Assembly (NCBI GenBank): GCA_020629335.1
Contig: JAHDDN010000070.1
Span: forward strand, 1 to 17,279
Length of the DNA: 17,279 nt
Direction of reading: 5' to 3'
From: Chitinophagales bacterium
GTDB lineage: Bacteria; Bacteroidota; Bacteroidia; Chitinophagales; UBA2359
The notes beneath the pieces were generated by a model that saw only the letters and a list, made by a program, of their open reading frames with translations, did no database searches and was not told where the DNA came from. Shown here one piece after another: positions 8,771-16,659 of this stretch; the stretch's first letter is position 1; every line of letters starts with the position of its first letter. The position numbers were made by a program, and so were the translations under genes.

Positions 8771-11700
8771 TTAAAATTTAATTAGCTTCTTTTGGTAAAT
8801 TAGTTGATCTTCCAAAACTACTTGAATTAAATATATTCCAGCGTTGAACTGCTCTGTATTTATAATTTGATTGTCCGTTTTTATCAAATCACTTACAAAA
8901 CATTGTCCATTTACATTATAAATATTTAGTGTTGCACCTATGCAATCTTTAGTGGTTGATAGTTGAATTTGTGTGCTAAAAGGGTTTGGGAACACTTCAA
9001 GCCTTACGTTCGTAATATCAGTAGTTGCTACAGGAATGGTATCATTACCATCATCAGCATTGGCGACATATCCATCTGGCTGTTCACAATCTTCTATGGA
9101 TTCATCAGGATTGCCTAATCCATCATCGTCTGAATCTTGATACCAAGTAGTTGGTAGTGTTCCATCACAATCACAAGCTCCTTCTGGTATGCCGTCTCCA
9201 TTACATATCCCACACTCATCAATGACACCATCACAGTCGTCATTAGCATTATCGACATATCCATCTGGTTGTTCACAATCTTCTATAGATTCGTCGGGAT
9301 TGCCTAAGTTATCGTCGTCTAAGTCTTGATACCAAGTAGTTGGTAGTGTTCCATCACAATCGCAAGCTCCTTCAGGAATACCGTCTCCATTACAGGCTCC
9401 ACATTCATCAATGACACCATCACAGTCATCATCCGCATTGGCGACATATCCATCTGGTTGTTCACAATTTTCTATAGATTCGTCAGGATTGCCTAAGTTA
9501 TCGTCGTCTATATCTTGATACCAAGTAGTAGGTGTATTGCCATCACAATCGCAGAATCCTGCTGGAATGTTATCACAATCATCCGTATTATCTGCTACAT
9601 ATCCCTCTGGTTGTTCACAAGCTACTATGGATACTGCAGTATCTCCTAATCCATCTTCATCTAAGTCTTGATACCAAGTAGTTGGTAGTGTACCATCACA
9701 ATCACATTCTCCTTCTGGAATGCCTTCCCCATTGCACACCCCACATTCGTCAAAAGCTCCATCACAATCATCTGTATTATTAGCTACATAACCGGCTACA
9801 ATACAACAGCTTTCTATGTATATTTCGGCATTGCCTAACCCATCCCCATCTAAATCTTGATAAAAAGTAAATAGCCCAGGTCCATCGCATATACCGCAAG
9901 CATCAACAGTACCACTACATTCGGTTTCGCATGTAGATTCATTACACGAGCCTTGTACATTACTCCAAGAATTACAGCCATCTGCATTTTCGGCAATATT
10001 GATAGCGCCATCTACGATATCCTCTATATCAATACATTCCAAAACACAACAGTTAGATAAGTTGGCATTTCCAGTGATAGTCAAATTACCAGTAATTGTT
10101 TCTAAGACATTTAAACCATGAATTTGACAAAGAAGATCATTATTATCAATGATGAAATGACTGTTTACATCTTCTAAGTTATTAAAGCCACCCAAATAAG
10201 CTAAAGCTGGATTGTTAGAGATATGGAAATTATTGTCAACATTATTCAAACTATCAAAGCCGAATATAGATTCTAATGATGAATTATTATTAATATAAAA
10301 GAAGTAGGTGATAAGGGATAAATGATTAAAGCTACTAATTTCAGTTAATTCAGCATTAGTATTAATTTCAAACCTTCCGTCAATAGTGTGTAGTAGATTA
10401 AAAGCATCAATGCTTATTAATTCATCATTGTTGTTAATTCGAAACACATCATCATTATAATCATTACCTACATTTTCAATTAGATCAAATCCATTAATAG
10501 AAATGAGCGATTCATTTTGAGTAATAATTAAGTTCCTGTTGATGGATTCAAGTAGTTGAAATCCTTCAATATTTTCTACACTTTCATTATTACTCAATGT
10601 TAAACTACCACCAATATCTTCTAGGATGTTAAATCCAGTAATATCTGTAAGATCTTCATTATAGCTGATATTAAAGTTATAATTGACCTTTTCAAGGCTA
10701 TCAAAATTAGTAATAGTAGTTAAGTCCTCATTATGATGAATATAGAAGTACCAGGTGATAAGCGATAGGCTATTAAAACTATTAATTGCAATAAGTTCAG
10801 GGTTATTTCCTATTTCAAATCTCCCGTCAATAGTATGTAGTTCATTAAAAGCGTTGATAGCTGTTAGTGAGTTATTATGATCAATCCAAAATCCGTCATC
10901 ATTGTAGTCATTTCCTACGTTTTCAAGTATTTCAAACCCATTAATGGATAGGAGTTCTTCATTTTCATATATTCTTAAACTTCTGTTAACTGATTCTATA
11001 TTTTGGAATCCGTTAATAGTTTCGATATCTGCATTATTATTAAAACTTAATTCTCCGCCTATATCTTCCAATGTGTTAAATCCAGATATCTCAGTTAATT
11101 TTTCATTATTGCTTATATTGAAGTTATAATTAACATTTTCTAGGTTTTCAAAATTGGTAATAGTGGTTAAATCTTCATTATGATGAATATAGAAGTACCA
11201 GGTGATAAGCGATAGGCTATTAAAGCTATTAATTGCAATAAGTTCAGGATTATTTCCGATTTCAAATCTCCCATCAATAGTATGTAGTTCATTAAAAGCG
11301 TTGATAGTTATTAGTGAGTTATTAACATTAATTCGAAACATATCATCATTGTAGTCATTTCCTACATTTTCAAGTATTTCAAACCCATTGATTGAAAGTA
11401 AACTTAGGTTATTCTCTATGAATAGGTTTCTATTAACAGATTCAAGATTTTGAAATCCATCAATAACTTCAATATCATCGTTATTAATTAATGTTAAGTT
11501 GCCACCAATATAGTTTAGTGTATTAAATCCGGATATCTCGGTTAATTTTTCATTATTACTTATACTGAAATGGTAATTAACATTTTCTATATTTTCAAAA
11601 TTAGCAATAGTGGTTAAGTCTTCATTATCAAGAATATAAAAGTGATAGGTGACCAAAGATAGGTTGTTAAAACTACTAATTTCAGTAAGGTTTTGATTTG

Positions 11701-12136
11701 TATTAATTTCAAATCTTCCATCAATAGTGTGTAATTGATTAAAAGCATCTATAGTCGTTAGGGAATTATTACTATTAATTCGAAATACATCATCATTATA
11801 GTCATTCCCTACATTTTCAAGTATTTCAAATCCATTTATTTCAATTAGGTCTTCATTACTGTTAATTTGTAAGTTCCGATTAATGCTAGTCAAATTATGA
11901 AAAGCATCAATAGTTTCTAGGTTTTCAACATTATTAATGGTCAGGCTTCCTGTTATGGATACTAAAGAGTTAAATCCTTCTAAATTGACTACATCAGTGG
12001 TACTGATAGTTAAGTTATTGACTTCTGTGTGGTTGAAGGTATCAATATCTTCTTGAGTATAAATGGTAACGTTTTCTTGAGCATTACTTAATAATGGTAA
12101 TAGTAGTAGTAATGCTAGTAGTTTGATTAATTTCAT
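8771..12136 (-). CDS. Secreted repeat protein: receptor-L-like LRRs, Cys/Asp-rich repeats and T9SS tail
   Basis: This is a predicted cell-surface or secreted protein of 1121 residues. Residues 1-19 are a signal peptide (ending SNAQ). Residues about 41-695 are 24-residue units of the form I.GF..L..V...L.I..N..L, resembling the LRR-like receptor L domain. Six units (one of 29 residues carrying ENVGNDYND, five of 24) make a 149-residue super-repeat present four times (starts at 100, 249, 398, 547). Residues about 731-1030 are Cys/Asp-rich, with CDCDGTLPTTWYQD and DLDGDGLGN motifs like thrombospondin type-3/MopE-type calcium loops. Residues about 1044-1121 are a T9SS type A sorting domain (LEVFPNPFS, then FNAGIYLIQV). 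The start is an ATG. An intrinsic terminator follows the stop, so it is probably monocistronic. The ligand is unknown; adhesion is the likely role. The internal repeats make it prone to copy-number change and misassembly. Confidence 0.88.
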   Translation of the reverse strand: MKLIKLLALLLLLPLLSNAQENVTIYTQEDIDTFNHTEVNNLTISTTDVVNLEGFNSLVSITGSLTINNVENLETIDAFHNLTSINRNLQINSNEDLIEINGFEILENVGNDYNDDVFRINSNNSLTTIDAFNQLHTIDGRFEINTNQNLTEISSFNNLSLVTYHFYILDNEDLTTIANFENIENVNYHFSISNNEKLTEISGFNTLNYIGGNLTLINNDDIEVIDGFQNLESVNRNLFIENNLSLLSINGFEILENVGNDYNDDMFRINVNNSLITINAFNELHTIDGRFEIGNNPELIAINSFNSLSLITWYFYIHHNEDLTTITNFENLENVNYNFNISNNEKLTEISGFNTLEDIGGELSFNNNADIETINGFQNIESVNRSLRIYENEELLSINGFEILENVGNDYNDDGFWIDHNNSLTAINAFNELHTIDGRFEIGNNPELIAINSFNSLSLITWYFYIHHNEDLTTITNFDSLEKVNYNFNISYNEDLTDITGFNILEDIGGSLTLSNNESVENIEGFQLLESINRNLIITQNESLISINGFDLIENVGNDYNDDVFRINNNDELISIDAFNLLHTIDGRFEINTNAELTEISSFNHLSLITYFFYINNNSSLESIFGFDSLNNVDNNFHISNNPALAYLGGFNNLEDVNSHFIIDNNDLLCQIHGLNVLETITGNLTITGNANLSNCCVLECIDIEDIVDGAINIAENADGCNSWSNVQGSCNESTCETECSGTVDACGICDGPGLFTFYQDLDGDGLGNAEIYIESCCIVAGYVANNTDDCDGAFDECGVCNGEGIPEGECDCDGTLPTTWYQDLDEDGLGDTAVSIVACEQPEGYVADNTDDCDNIPAGFCDCDGNTPTTWYQDIDDDNLGNPDESIENCEQPDGYVANADDDCDGVIDECGACNGDGIPEGACDCDGTLPTTWYQDLDDDNLGNPDESIEDCEQPDGYVDNANDDCDGVIDECGICNGDGIPEGACDCDGTLPTTWYQDSDDDGLGNPDESIEDCEQPDGYVANADDGNDTIPVATTDITNVRLEVFPNPFSTQIQLSTTKDCIGATLNIYNVNGQCFVSDLIKTDNQIINTEQFNAGIYLIQVVLEDQLIYQKKLIKF
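9050..9706 (-). repeat. 189-bp tandem repeat encoding Cys/Asp-rich calcium-loop units
   Basis: The motif CDCDG.(L)PTTWYQD starts at residues 811, 862, 925 and 988 of the large repeat protein. The last two full intervals are exactly 63 residues (189 bp). The first is 51 residues because it lacks the DECG.CNGDGIPEGA segment. The final unit is cut short before the sorting domain. DNA identity between the 189-bp units is visibly high, suggesting recent duplication. Confidence 0.85.
10052..11839 (-). repeat. Four tandem 447-bp super-repeats inside the coding sequence
   Basis: Units run 11839-11393, 11392-10946, 10945-10499 and 10498-10052. All are 149 residues measured between successive INGFEILENVGN/INGFDLIENVGN motifs. 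Units 2 and 3 are close to identical over long stretches: the segments near 11183-11307 and 10736-10860 differ at only a handful of bases. Units 1 and 4 are more diverged and share features absent from 2 and 3 (FEINTN.(N/E)LTEISSFN against FEIGNNPELIAINSFN). Confidence 0.88.
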
Positions 12137-12287
12137 CTGAATATGTTTTAAGTGTTATGAAATTTGGGGTATTTCATTTTGTATACAAGTATATCGTTGA
12201 GTGCTCAAAAAAAAACGCCACGATCTTAAATTAAATTGATATATTTATATTGTTAAAGTATCTGAGAGAGATAAATGGAGCTATAAA

Positions 12288-12427
12288 CGTGCGAGGGATG
12301 GAAGCGGTATGTGGCGTCGAGAGGGGCCTTACGGAACTTAGTGATGCGATGGCTGGCCCGAAGGGCAGACAAGCAGCACTTAGTGAAGTAGGTGCCGAAC
12401 AGCCACATAAGAGTGGACAGCCCGACC
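12288..12427 (-). repeat. Dispersed GC-rich repeat, copy B (inverted relative to A and C)
   Basis: This roughly 140-bp copy of the element also found at 5011-5148 and 16660-16800 reads on the minus strand relative to them. It keeps the outer pair TATGTGGC (12308-12315) with GCCACATA (12402-12409). It also keeps the inner pair CTTAGTGATGC (12337-12347) with GCAGCACTTAG (12373-12383). The apex is a GCCC-GAA-GGGC hairpin (12356-12366) whose sequence differs from copy A. It sits between the divergent repeat-protein and sigma-like genes. The rest of 12137-12561 is AT-rich leader or promoter DNA, with a small TGAAAT/ATTTCA hairpin at 12158-12176 and the separate strong hairpin at 12426-12459. Overlapping open frames of 70-84 codons across the copy on both strands look accidental. 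Confidence 0.8.
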
Positions 12428-12459
12428 TTTCTGTAAAGGCCAAAGTCTTTACAGAAAGG
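12426..12459. promoter_or_regulatory. 13-bp perfect hairpin upstream of the sigma-like gene
   Basis: CCTTTCTGTAAAG (12426-12438) is perfectly complementary to CTTTACAGAAAGG (12447-12459), with an 8-nt loop. It begins where dispersed-repeat copy B ends and lies about 100 bp before the ATG of the sigma-like gene. No T tract follows on either strand, so it is not an obvious intrinsic terminator. It could be an operator, an RNA leader structure, or the end of the repeat element (copy A has a shorter CGCC/GGCG hairpin at the equivalent place). Confidence 0.5.
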
Positions 12460-12561
12460 ACGCACCCTAAAATCAAATATTATTTGTATCTTGCTAGTAG
12501 ATGATTTTTTTTATTTTTTTTGAAATGATATCGGATTTTTTTTCCCTAAAACGATAGTATA

Positions 12562-13296
12562 ATGAACGAAGATTTTAAAGAGCTGAAGAGATTGTGTATT
12601 CTAGGTAATAAAAGCGCTTGTAATCAACTTATTACGATTTTTTTTGATCAATATAGCCAACCATTAATAGTGTATGTGAAGGGCTTGGTTAGTAGTCAAT
12701 TGGATATGCAAGTTGTGGAAGATATAGTAACAGATTCTTTGATAGATTTTTTAACTCATGAGTTAATCAAAGATAAGCTTTATGAGTTAGAAAATAACAA
12801 GGGATTACTGTATCGAATAACTTGGTGTAATACACAGGATAAGTTAAGAGCTTTGAAAAGAACAGTCAGTATTGAGGTAGCAGGTGATCAAATGGAAGAG
12901 GAGGAAGATAGTGAAATTGATTATTTTCTTCTAAAGAAGATAGAACTTATTCGCAATCAATTGAGTGAATTTGAGGATTTTATCTTGGATATTTTAATTG
13001 AGTATCCTCAAAAAGCTCCTAATGGGCTTGCTTATGCTAATATTATGATTCGGAACCTAACATTTTATCCTATGTGGGAAACACATGAGATAGTCATTGT
13101 TGATGAAATGAATAATAATGAGATTTTTTTAGATAAAAATCTTGAATGGAAAATGGTTTCTTTAGCTAAGGAACAAGATTTGATAGATGAAATTGTCAAG
13201 AGTTTGTCATCAACAGATAAATCGTGGAAAAGGTGGAATCGAATAAAGGAAAACCTGAAAAAGAAAATCAGGAGAATTATTGATGATTTAATGTAA
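12562..13296 (+). CDS. ECF-type sigma factor-like protein (divergent)
   Basis: The 244-residue product resembles an RNA polymerase sigma factor in its N-terminal half. Residues about 12-40 (ILGNKSACNQLITIFFDQYSQ) match the usual start of region 2. Residues 51-64 (VVEDIVTDSLIDFL) match region 2.2. Residues 81-100 (GLLYRITWCNTQDKLRALKR) match region 2.3-2.4, which melts and reads the -10 element. An acidic linker (EEEEDSE, 112-118) follows. The usual region 4 helix-turn-helix (LP..(q/r)R..F.L....S..EIA) is not recognisable; only a terminal basic helix (WKRWNRIKENLKKKIRRI) recalls its end. It may be a diverged sigma factor or a sigma-derived regulator. The next gene starts 10 bp later on the same strand, so the two form an operon. 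The ATG start has no strong Shine-Dalgarno sequence. It sits beside a TPR-CHAT protease gene, which suggests a shared regulatory role. Confidence 0.62.
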   Translation: MNEDFKELKRLCILGNKSACNQLITIFFDQYSQPLIVYVKGLVSSQLDMQVVEDIVTDSLIDFLTHELIKDKLYELENNKGLLYRITWCNTQDKLRALKRTVSIEVAGDQMEEEEDSEIDYFLLKKIELIRNQLSEFEDFILDILIEYPQKAPNGLAYANIMIRNLTFYPMWETHEIVIVDEMNNNEIFLDKNLEWKMVSLAKEQDLIDEIVKSLSSTDKSWKRWNRIKENLKKKIRRIIDDLM

Positions 13297-13306
13297 ATTA
13301 GCGAAA

Positions 13307-13915
13307 ATGACGACAGAAGAGAAAATAAAATTATATGCTTTTGGAAAACTAAATGATGAGATCGCAAAAGCAGAGGTGGAGTCTTTAGTTCAAAAAAGTA
13401 GTACCTACAGAAATATATTAGAAGGATATAAAGTTTTATTAGAAGAAACGCCTAATAAAAAGGAGCTACAAGATAAACTAGATAAAAGCCGTCAAAGAAT
13501 GAAGGAAAGATTATTTCCTAAGCTTGGGCTCAGTATTTCTAAAGTTAAAACAAATTGGAAGGAACAATTAAAGCAATGGTTTGAGCCTTTAGTTAATCCA
13601 AGATTTCAATTCCAACATGCAGCGATAGACGATTTTACTATAGTTTATCCTGAAATGAATCAAAACTTTGAAACACAAATAGACATAAAGCTAGCTGAAC
13701 CTTGTGAAGATGAATTGGAGCTATGCCTATATGATAATCAAGATGAAAGGATATATAAAGGAGAAATACCTGCTAATGTAGATAAACACAGTCTCCATAT
13801 TGAAGATGAAGAATTTCATCCAGGTATTTACTTACTGGAATTGACGAATCACGAATATGGAGATAGCACCAAACGTATTATCAATATTAAAAAATCGGCC
13901 TTAGAAGAAGCTTAG
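13307..13915 (+). CDS. Putative soluble anti-sigma-like protein
   Basis: I do not recognise a named family for this 202-residue protein. Its N-terminus (residues about 3-47: EEKIKLYAFGKLNDEIAKAEVESLV, then RNILEGYKVLLEE) follows the pattern of anti-sigma helical domains (Y..GkL...e....E..L......). Residues 48-70 are a charged, coiled-coil-like helix. Residues about 105-196 alternate like a beta-sandwich ending in FHPGIYLLELTNHEYGDSTKRIINI. It has no signal peptide or transmembrane helix, and lacks the HxxxCxxC zinc motif of classical zinc-binding anti-sigma factors. It therefore looks cytoplasmic. It follows the sigma-like gene by 10 bp. Its stop overlaps the stop of the convergent CHAT gene by 4 bp. 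An attractive but unproven role is a sigma-restraining partner and CHAT substrate. It could equally be an unrelated accessory protein. Confidence 0.5.
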   Translation: MTTEEKIKLYAFGKLNDEIAKAEVESLVQKSSTYRNILEGYKVLLEETPNKKELQDKLDKSRQRMKERLFPKLGLSISKVKTNWKEQLKQWFEPLVNPRFQFQHAAIDDFTIVYPEMNQNFETQIDIKLAEPCEDELELCLYDNQDERIYKGEIPANVDKHSLHIEDEEFHPGIYLLELTNHEYGDSTKRIINIKKSALEEA

Positions 13916-16470
13916 TAACTTGTTTGAATTAAGGTAAAACCGGCCCAATATTTAGGTGGTTCATTATCAGCAATCATTTGACGCTTGACTTTAGCTAGGT
14001 TGTAAATTAGATTAGCCTCTTCTTTGTTATAGACTAAAAACTGTTCTATCAATCTTTTTGAAGGTTCATTATAAACCCTAAAAAGGGTTTGTAAAACACT
14101 TTGTGCTCCAGCAGCAATAAAAGCCCTTGTGATTGATAATTGACCTTCTCCTATTATTTTTTCACCATGAACCGTATCACAACAAAGAGTAATTAGTAGT
14201 TGGGTATTAATTCTTAAAGAGCTAATTTCATCCCAATAAATAATAGCATCTTTATCCTTTTTGAGATCACACACAATGCCTAAATTCAGCAAGCGATTTT
14301 TTTTATTCAATTCTTTAGTATGAGATATGAGCAATACCGTCTCTATGCTTCGATTTTGAAGTGTATCAACCAACTCATTTTTGCTCGCATCCTCTCCTAA
14401 GGAGACTTCACTTTCCTTGATTTTCTGCTTTAAACCCATCGCCCAATCATCTAGCTGTAAGGATGCAAATTGTTCGTAAAATCTTGGCACCCATGCCCAA
14501 AGGTCTATATCAAACTTTGTTTGTTGAACAGGCTTTGAATGCAATGAATACAGATAAGCTATTTCACATTCATTGATCAAATAAGGAAGATGAGCAAAAT
14601 CTTCGCTTAGTTTATTATTTGTTAACAATAGCTCAAAAGGAAGATTAGCAATCTCCTCATCTAATACGATATAACATTTTTGATGCTTCTTAAAATAAGC
14701 CAACAAAGGTGTAATAAACAATTCACTAAGCGGCTTTATTAAGTCAATAAATGAAGTCAGATCAGCAGCATGATTTTTATTAGCCGCTTTCCACACATTC
14801 TTAACTAATTGGCTAAAATCATCTGGCTTAGGAATACTTATCAGTTCAGCACCTTCTTTTTGCAAAATAGAAAAACAGATATTTCTCTTGCCTACAAAAA
14901 TAGATAATATGAAACTATCATCAGGGACCACTATTTGGTTCACCCACTCATTATATACAGGAGTATTAAACCTTTTCTTATCAAGGTATTCCAGTGCTAA
15001 TAATTTTTGAAAATTATCATCAAATGTGGATGGATCACTTACTTGTTGTAATTCCTGAATCCAATCACCCTCATTATAGCTTTTGAAGTCACTTTTTTGT
15101 TCAATTTTATCAGCTAATATCTTTCCCTTTACATACTCGATTAAAGGAAGTGCCTTTTGTACAGCCTCTTTATCCCCAATGTCTAAACATTCTAATGCAT
15201 GTTCACACAAATCTTTGATGTGTCTCGCATTACTGTATTTAGAAAATAGATTCTTGGTGCCTTTCTGCATTTTGTAAGAAAGGCGAATGATTAACTCATA
15301 ACATTCAAAAGCTTGTTGGTACTTTTTTAAACTTTTTAAATACTTGGCTTTTTCATCTAACGCTCTAAAAATAAGAGTATTTCCAGTCAATATATCATCT
15401 AAGTTAGGATTATCCTTAATATCTAAACTATTAAAGTTTGATCGAGTGACGGCATTATTACACAAAATTTCTTGTAAAATAGGCAGTGGATTAGCGGAGT
15501 TCATTGCTAAGAAAATATTAGCAAATGCATAGAAAAATGAATTGCCTAATGTCTGACATTTTTCTTTTGTTATTTTTAAATAGTGATGTGCACTTTCTGT
15601 ATCTCCTATCCTAAAGTATAGGTCGATTAAGCTTGTTAAACTAAACAACTGATTTTGTAAAAATTGAGCTAATTTCTTTTGTTCATCTAAATTTTCTGGT
15701 TCAGTTAGTGTCCTTTGTTCCGTTTGTTTAATTAGTTCTCCCCATAAATTAATAGCTTTTAGTAGGTTTGTTTCTGCTTTTGTGAAGTCTTCAAGGTTTA
15801 AAAAAGCAGTACCCAACTGATGAAACGGAATTGGCGGAGGAATAGAAGGATTATCTTTTAACTGTTTAAAAACCTGTATAGCTTTATTTAGTTCTTCTTT
15901 AAAGGCTTCTTGTTGTTTCTTATCATATATTGTCATAGCTAAAAGCTTAGCCTTATGCATATGAAGTACGCCTAACTGATTATCTTCTATTTTTTCTTTA
16001 CCTTTAGGATAACCAATTATTTTCCATATTGATTTTGCCTGATATAAATACACGATACTTAAATCAAACTCATAGCTAGAAAGACTAAAACCTTTAAGAT
16101 AGAAAAGTATAGATAGGTATTTTAGTGAAGGAGAAGAACAGTGCTTATACAATAGTAAACACAAATCTATTAAAGAACTACTGATTAAAAAAAATACTTG
16201 ATCGTTATAAAGCTCAACAATATGATGAAGCTGATCGATAATTGAGTAATAATCCCCATCATTAAGCTTTGATCTTAATAGCAAATAATAATGACGAAAA
16301 TACTCATCCTCTTTAAAAATGGCACTAGTCATACCTGCTAATAATAAATCAACAATATCCATATCTTCCAATTGTTCAATAGAAGAAATGAGTAGCTCAA
16401 CTTCCTCTGTATAATATGGCAATTCTTTTAAGCTCTTAGTAGCTATATAATCTTTGGGATGTGGGAACAT
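13912..16470 (-). CDS. TPR-CHAT (caspase-like) protease
   Basis: The 852-residue product is a cytoplasmic cysteine peptidase of the CHAT family (clan CD, related to caspases and separase), fused to an N-terminal helical repeat region. TPR-like helices are seen at about 212-246 (FHQLGTAFLNLEDFTKAETNLLKAI), 282-305 and 374-401, and weaker ones earlier. IEYVKGKILADKI (about 444-456) matches the segment that usually precedes CHAT. The CHAT domain spans about 511-852. Motifs are LPFELL (near 610), catalytic His717 in LLISHTKE (codon 14320-14322), catalytic Cys764 in TLCCDT (codon 14179-14181), then GEGQLSITRAFIAAGAQSV and the closing PKYWAGFTLI. The usual ACET around the Cys is CCDT here, but both dyad residues are intact. 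The frame opens at a TTG (16482); I prefer the in-frame ATG at 16470. It is convergent with the sigma/anti-sigma-like operon. Confidence 0.9.
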   Translation of the reverse strand: MFPHPKDYIATKSLKELPYYTEEVELLISSIEQLEDMDIVDLLLAGMTSAIFKEDEYFRHYYLLLRSKLNDGDYYSIIDQLHHIVELYNDQVFFLISSSLIDLCLLLYKHCSSPSLKYLSILFYLKGFSLSSYEFDLSIVYLYQAKSIWKIIGYPKGKEKIEDNQLGVLHMHKAKLLAMTIYDKKQQEAFKEELNKAIQVFKQLKDNPSIPPPIPFHQLGTAFLNLEDFTKAETNLLKAINLWGELIKQTEQRTLTEPENLDEQKKLAQFLQNQLFSLTSLIDLYFRIGDTESAHHYLKITKEKCQTLGNSFFYAFANIFLAMNSANPLPILQEILCNNAVTRSNFNSLDIKDNPNLDDILTGNTLIFRALDEKAKYLKSLKKYQQAFECYELIIRLSYKMQKGTKNLFSKYSNARHIKDLCEHALECLDIGDKEAVQKALPLIEYVKGKILADKIEQKSDFKSYNEGDWIQELQQVSDPSTFDDNFQKLLALEYLDKKRFNTPVYNEWVNQIVVPDDSFILSIFVGKRNICFSILQKEGAELISIPKPDDFSQLVKNVWKAANKNHAADLTSFIDLIKPLSELFITPLLAYFKKHQKCYIVLDEEIANLPFELLLTNNKLSEDFAHLPYLINECEIAYLYSLHSKPVQQTKFDIDLWAWVPRFYEQFASLQLDDWAMGLKQKIKESEVSLGEDASKNELVDTLQNRSIETVLLISHTKELNKKNRLLNLGIVCDLKKDKDAIIYWDEISSLRINTQLLITLCCDTVHGEKIIGEGQLSITRAFIAAGAQSVLQTLFRVYNEPSKRLIEQFLVYNKEEANLIYNLAKVKRQMIADNEPPKYWAGFTLIQTSY

Positions 16471-16659
16471 TTTTTTTTGCAAAAATAATTATTTATTTTC
16501 ATTATTTAATAAAAAATATATAATGAAAAGTGTTGTGTGTTTTACAAAATCACATTGTTTAACTGAATTATTTGGGCGCGTCCGCTTATCTTCCATACCA
16601 CCTAATTCCTCAATAAAAGTACACTACACCCTAAACACTCATAACTCATCGCCAGAAGC

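Noticed and set aside
9050..11839. CRISPR array (regular repeats)
   Set aside because: The repeats are 189 bp and 447 bp, lie in frame within one protein and have no spacer structure.
12231..12504. Overlapping open frames of 70-84 codons on both strands across repeat copy B
   Set aside because: They lie wholly or mostly within the dispersed repeat, occur in several frames at once, and lack protein-like composition. They reflect the GC-rich repeat having few stops.
13307..13915. Bacterial gasdermin next to the CHAT protease
   Set aside because: At 202 residues, with an anti-sigma-like N-terminus, a beta-sandwich C-terminus and no visible gasdermin-type pore-forming pattern, it does not fit.
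16480..16487. TATTTTTG on the minus strand as a Bacteroidota -7 promoter element for the CHAT gene
   Set aside because: It fits TAnnTTTG but lies only 9 bp before the preferred ATG, has no -33 partner and sits in very AT-rich DNA, so chance is likely.
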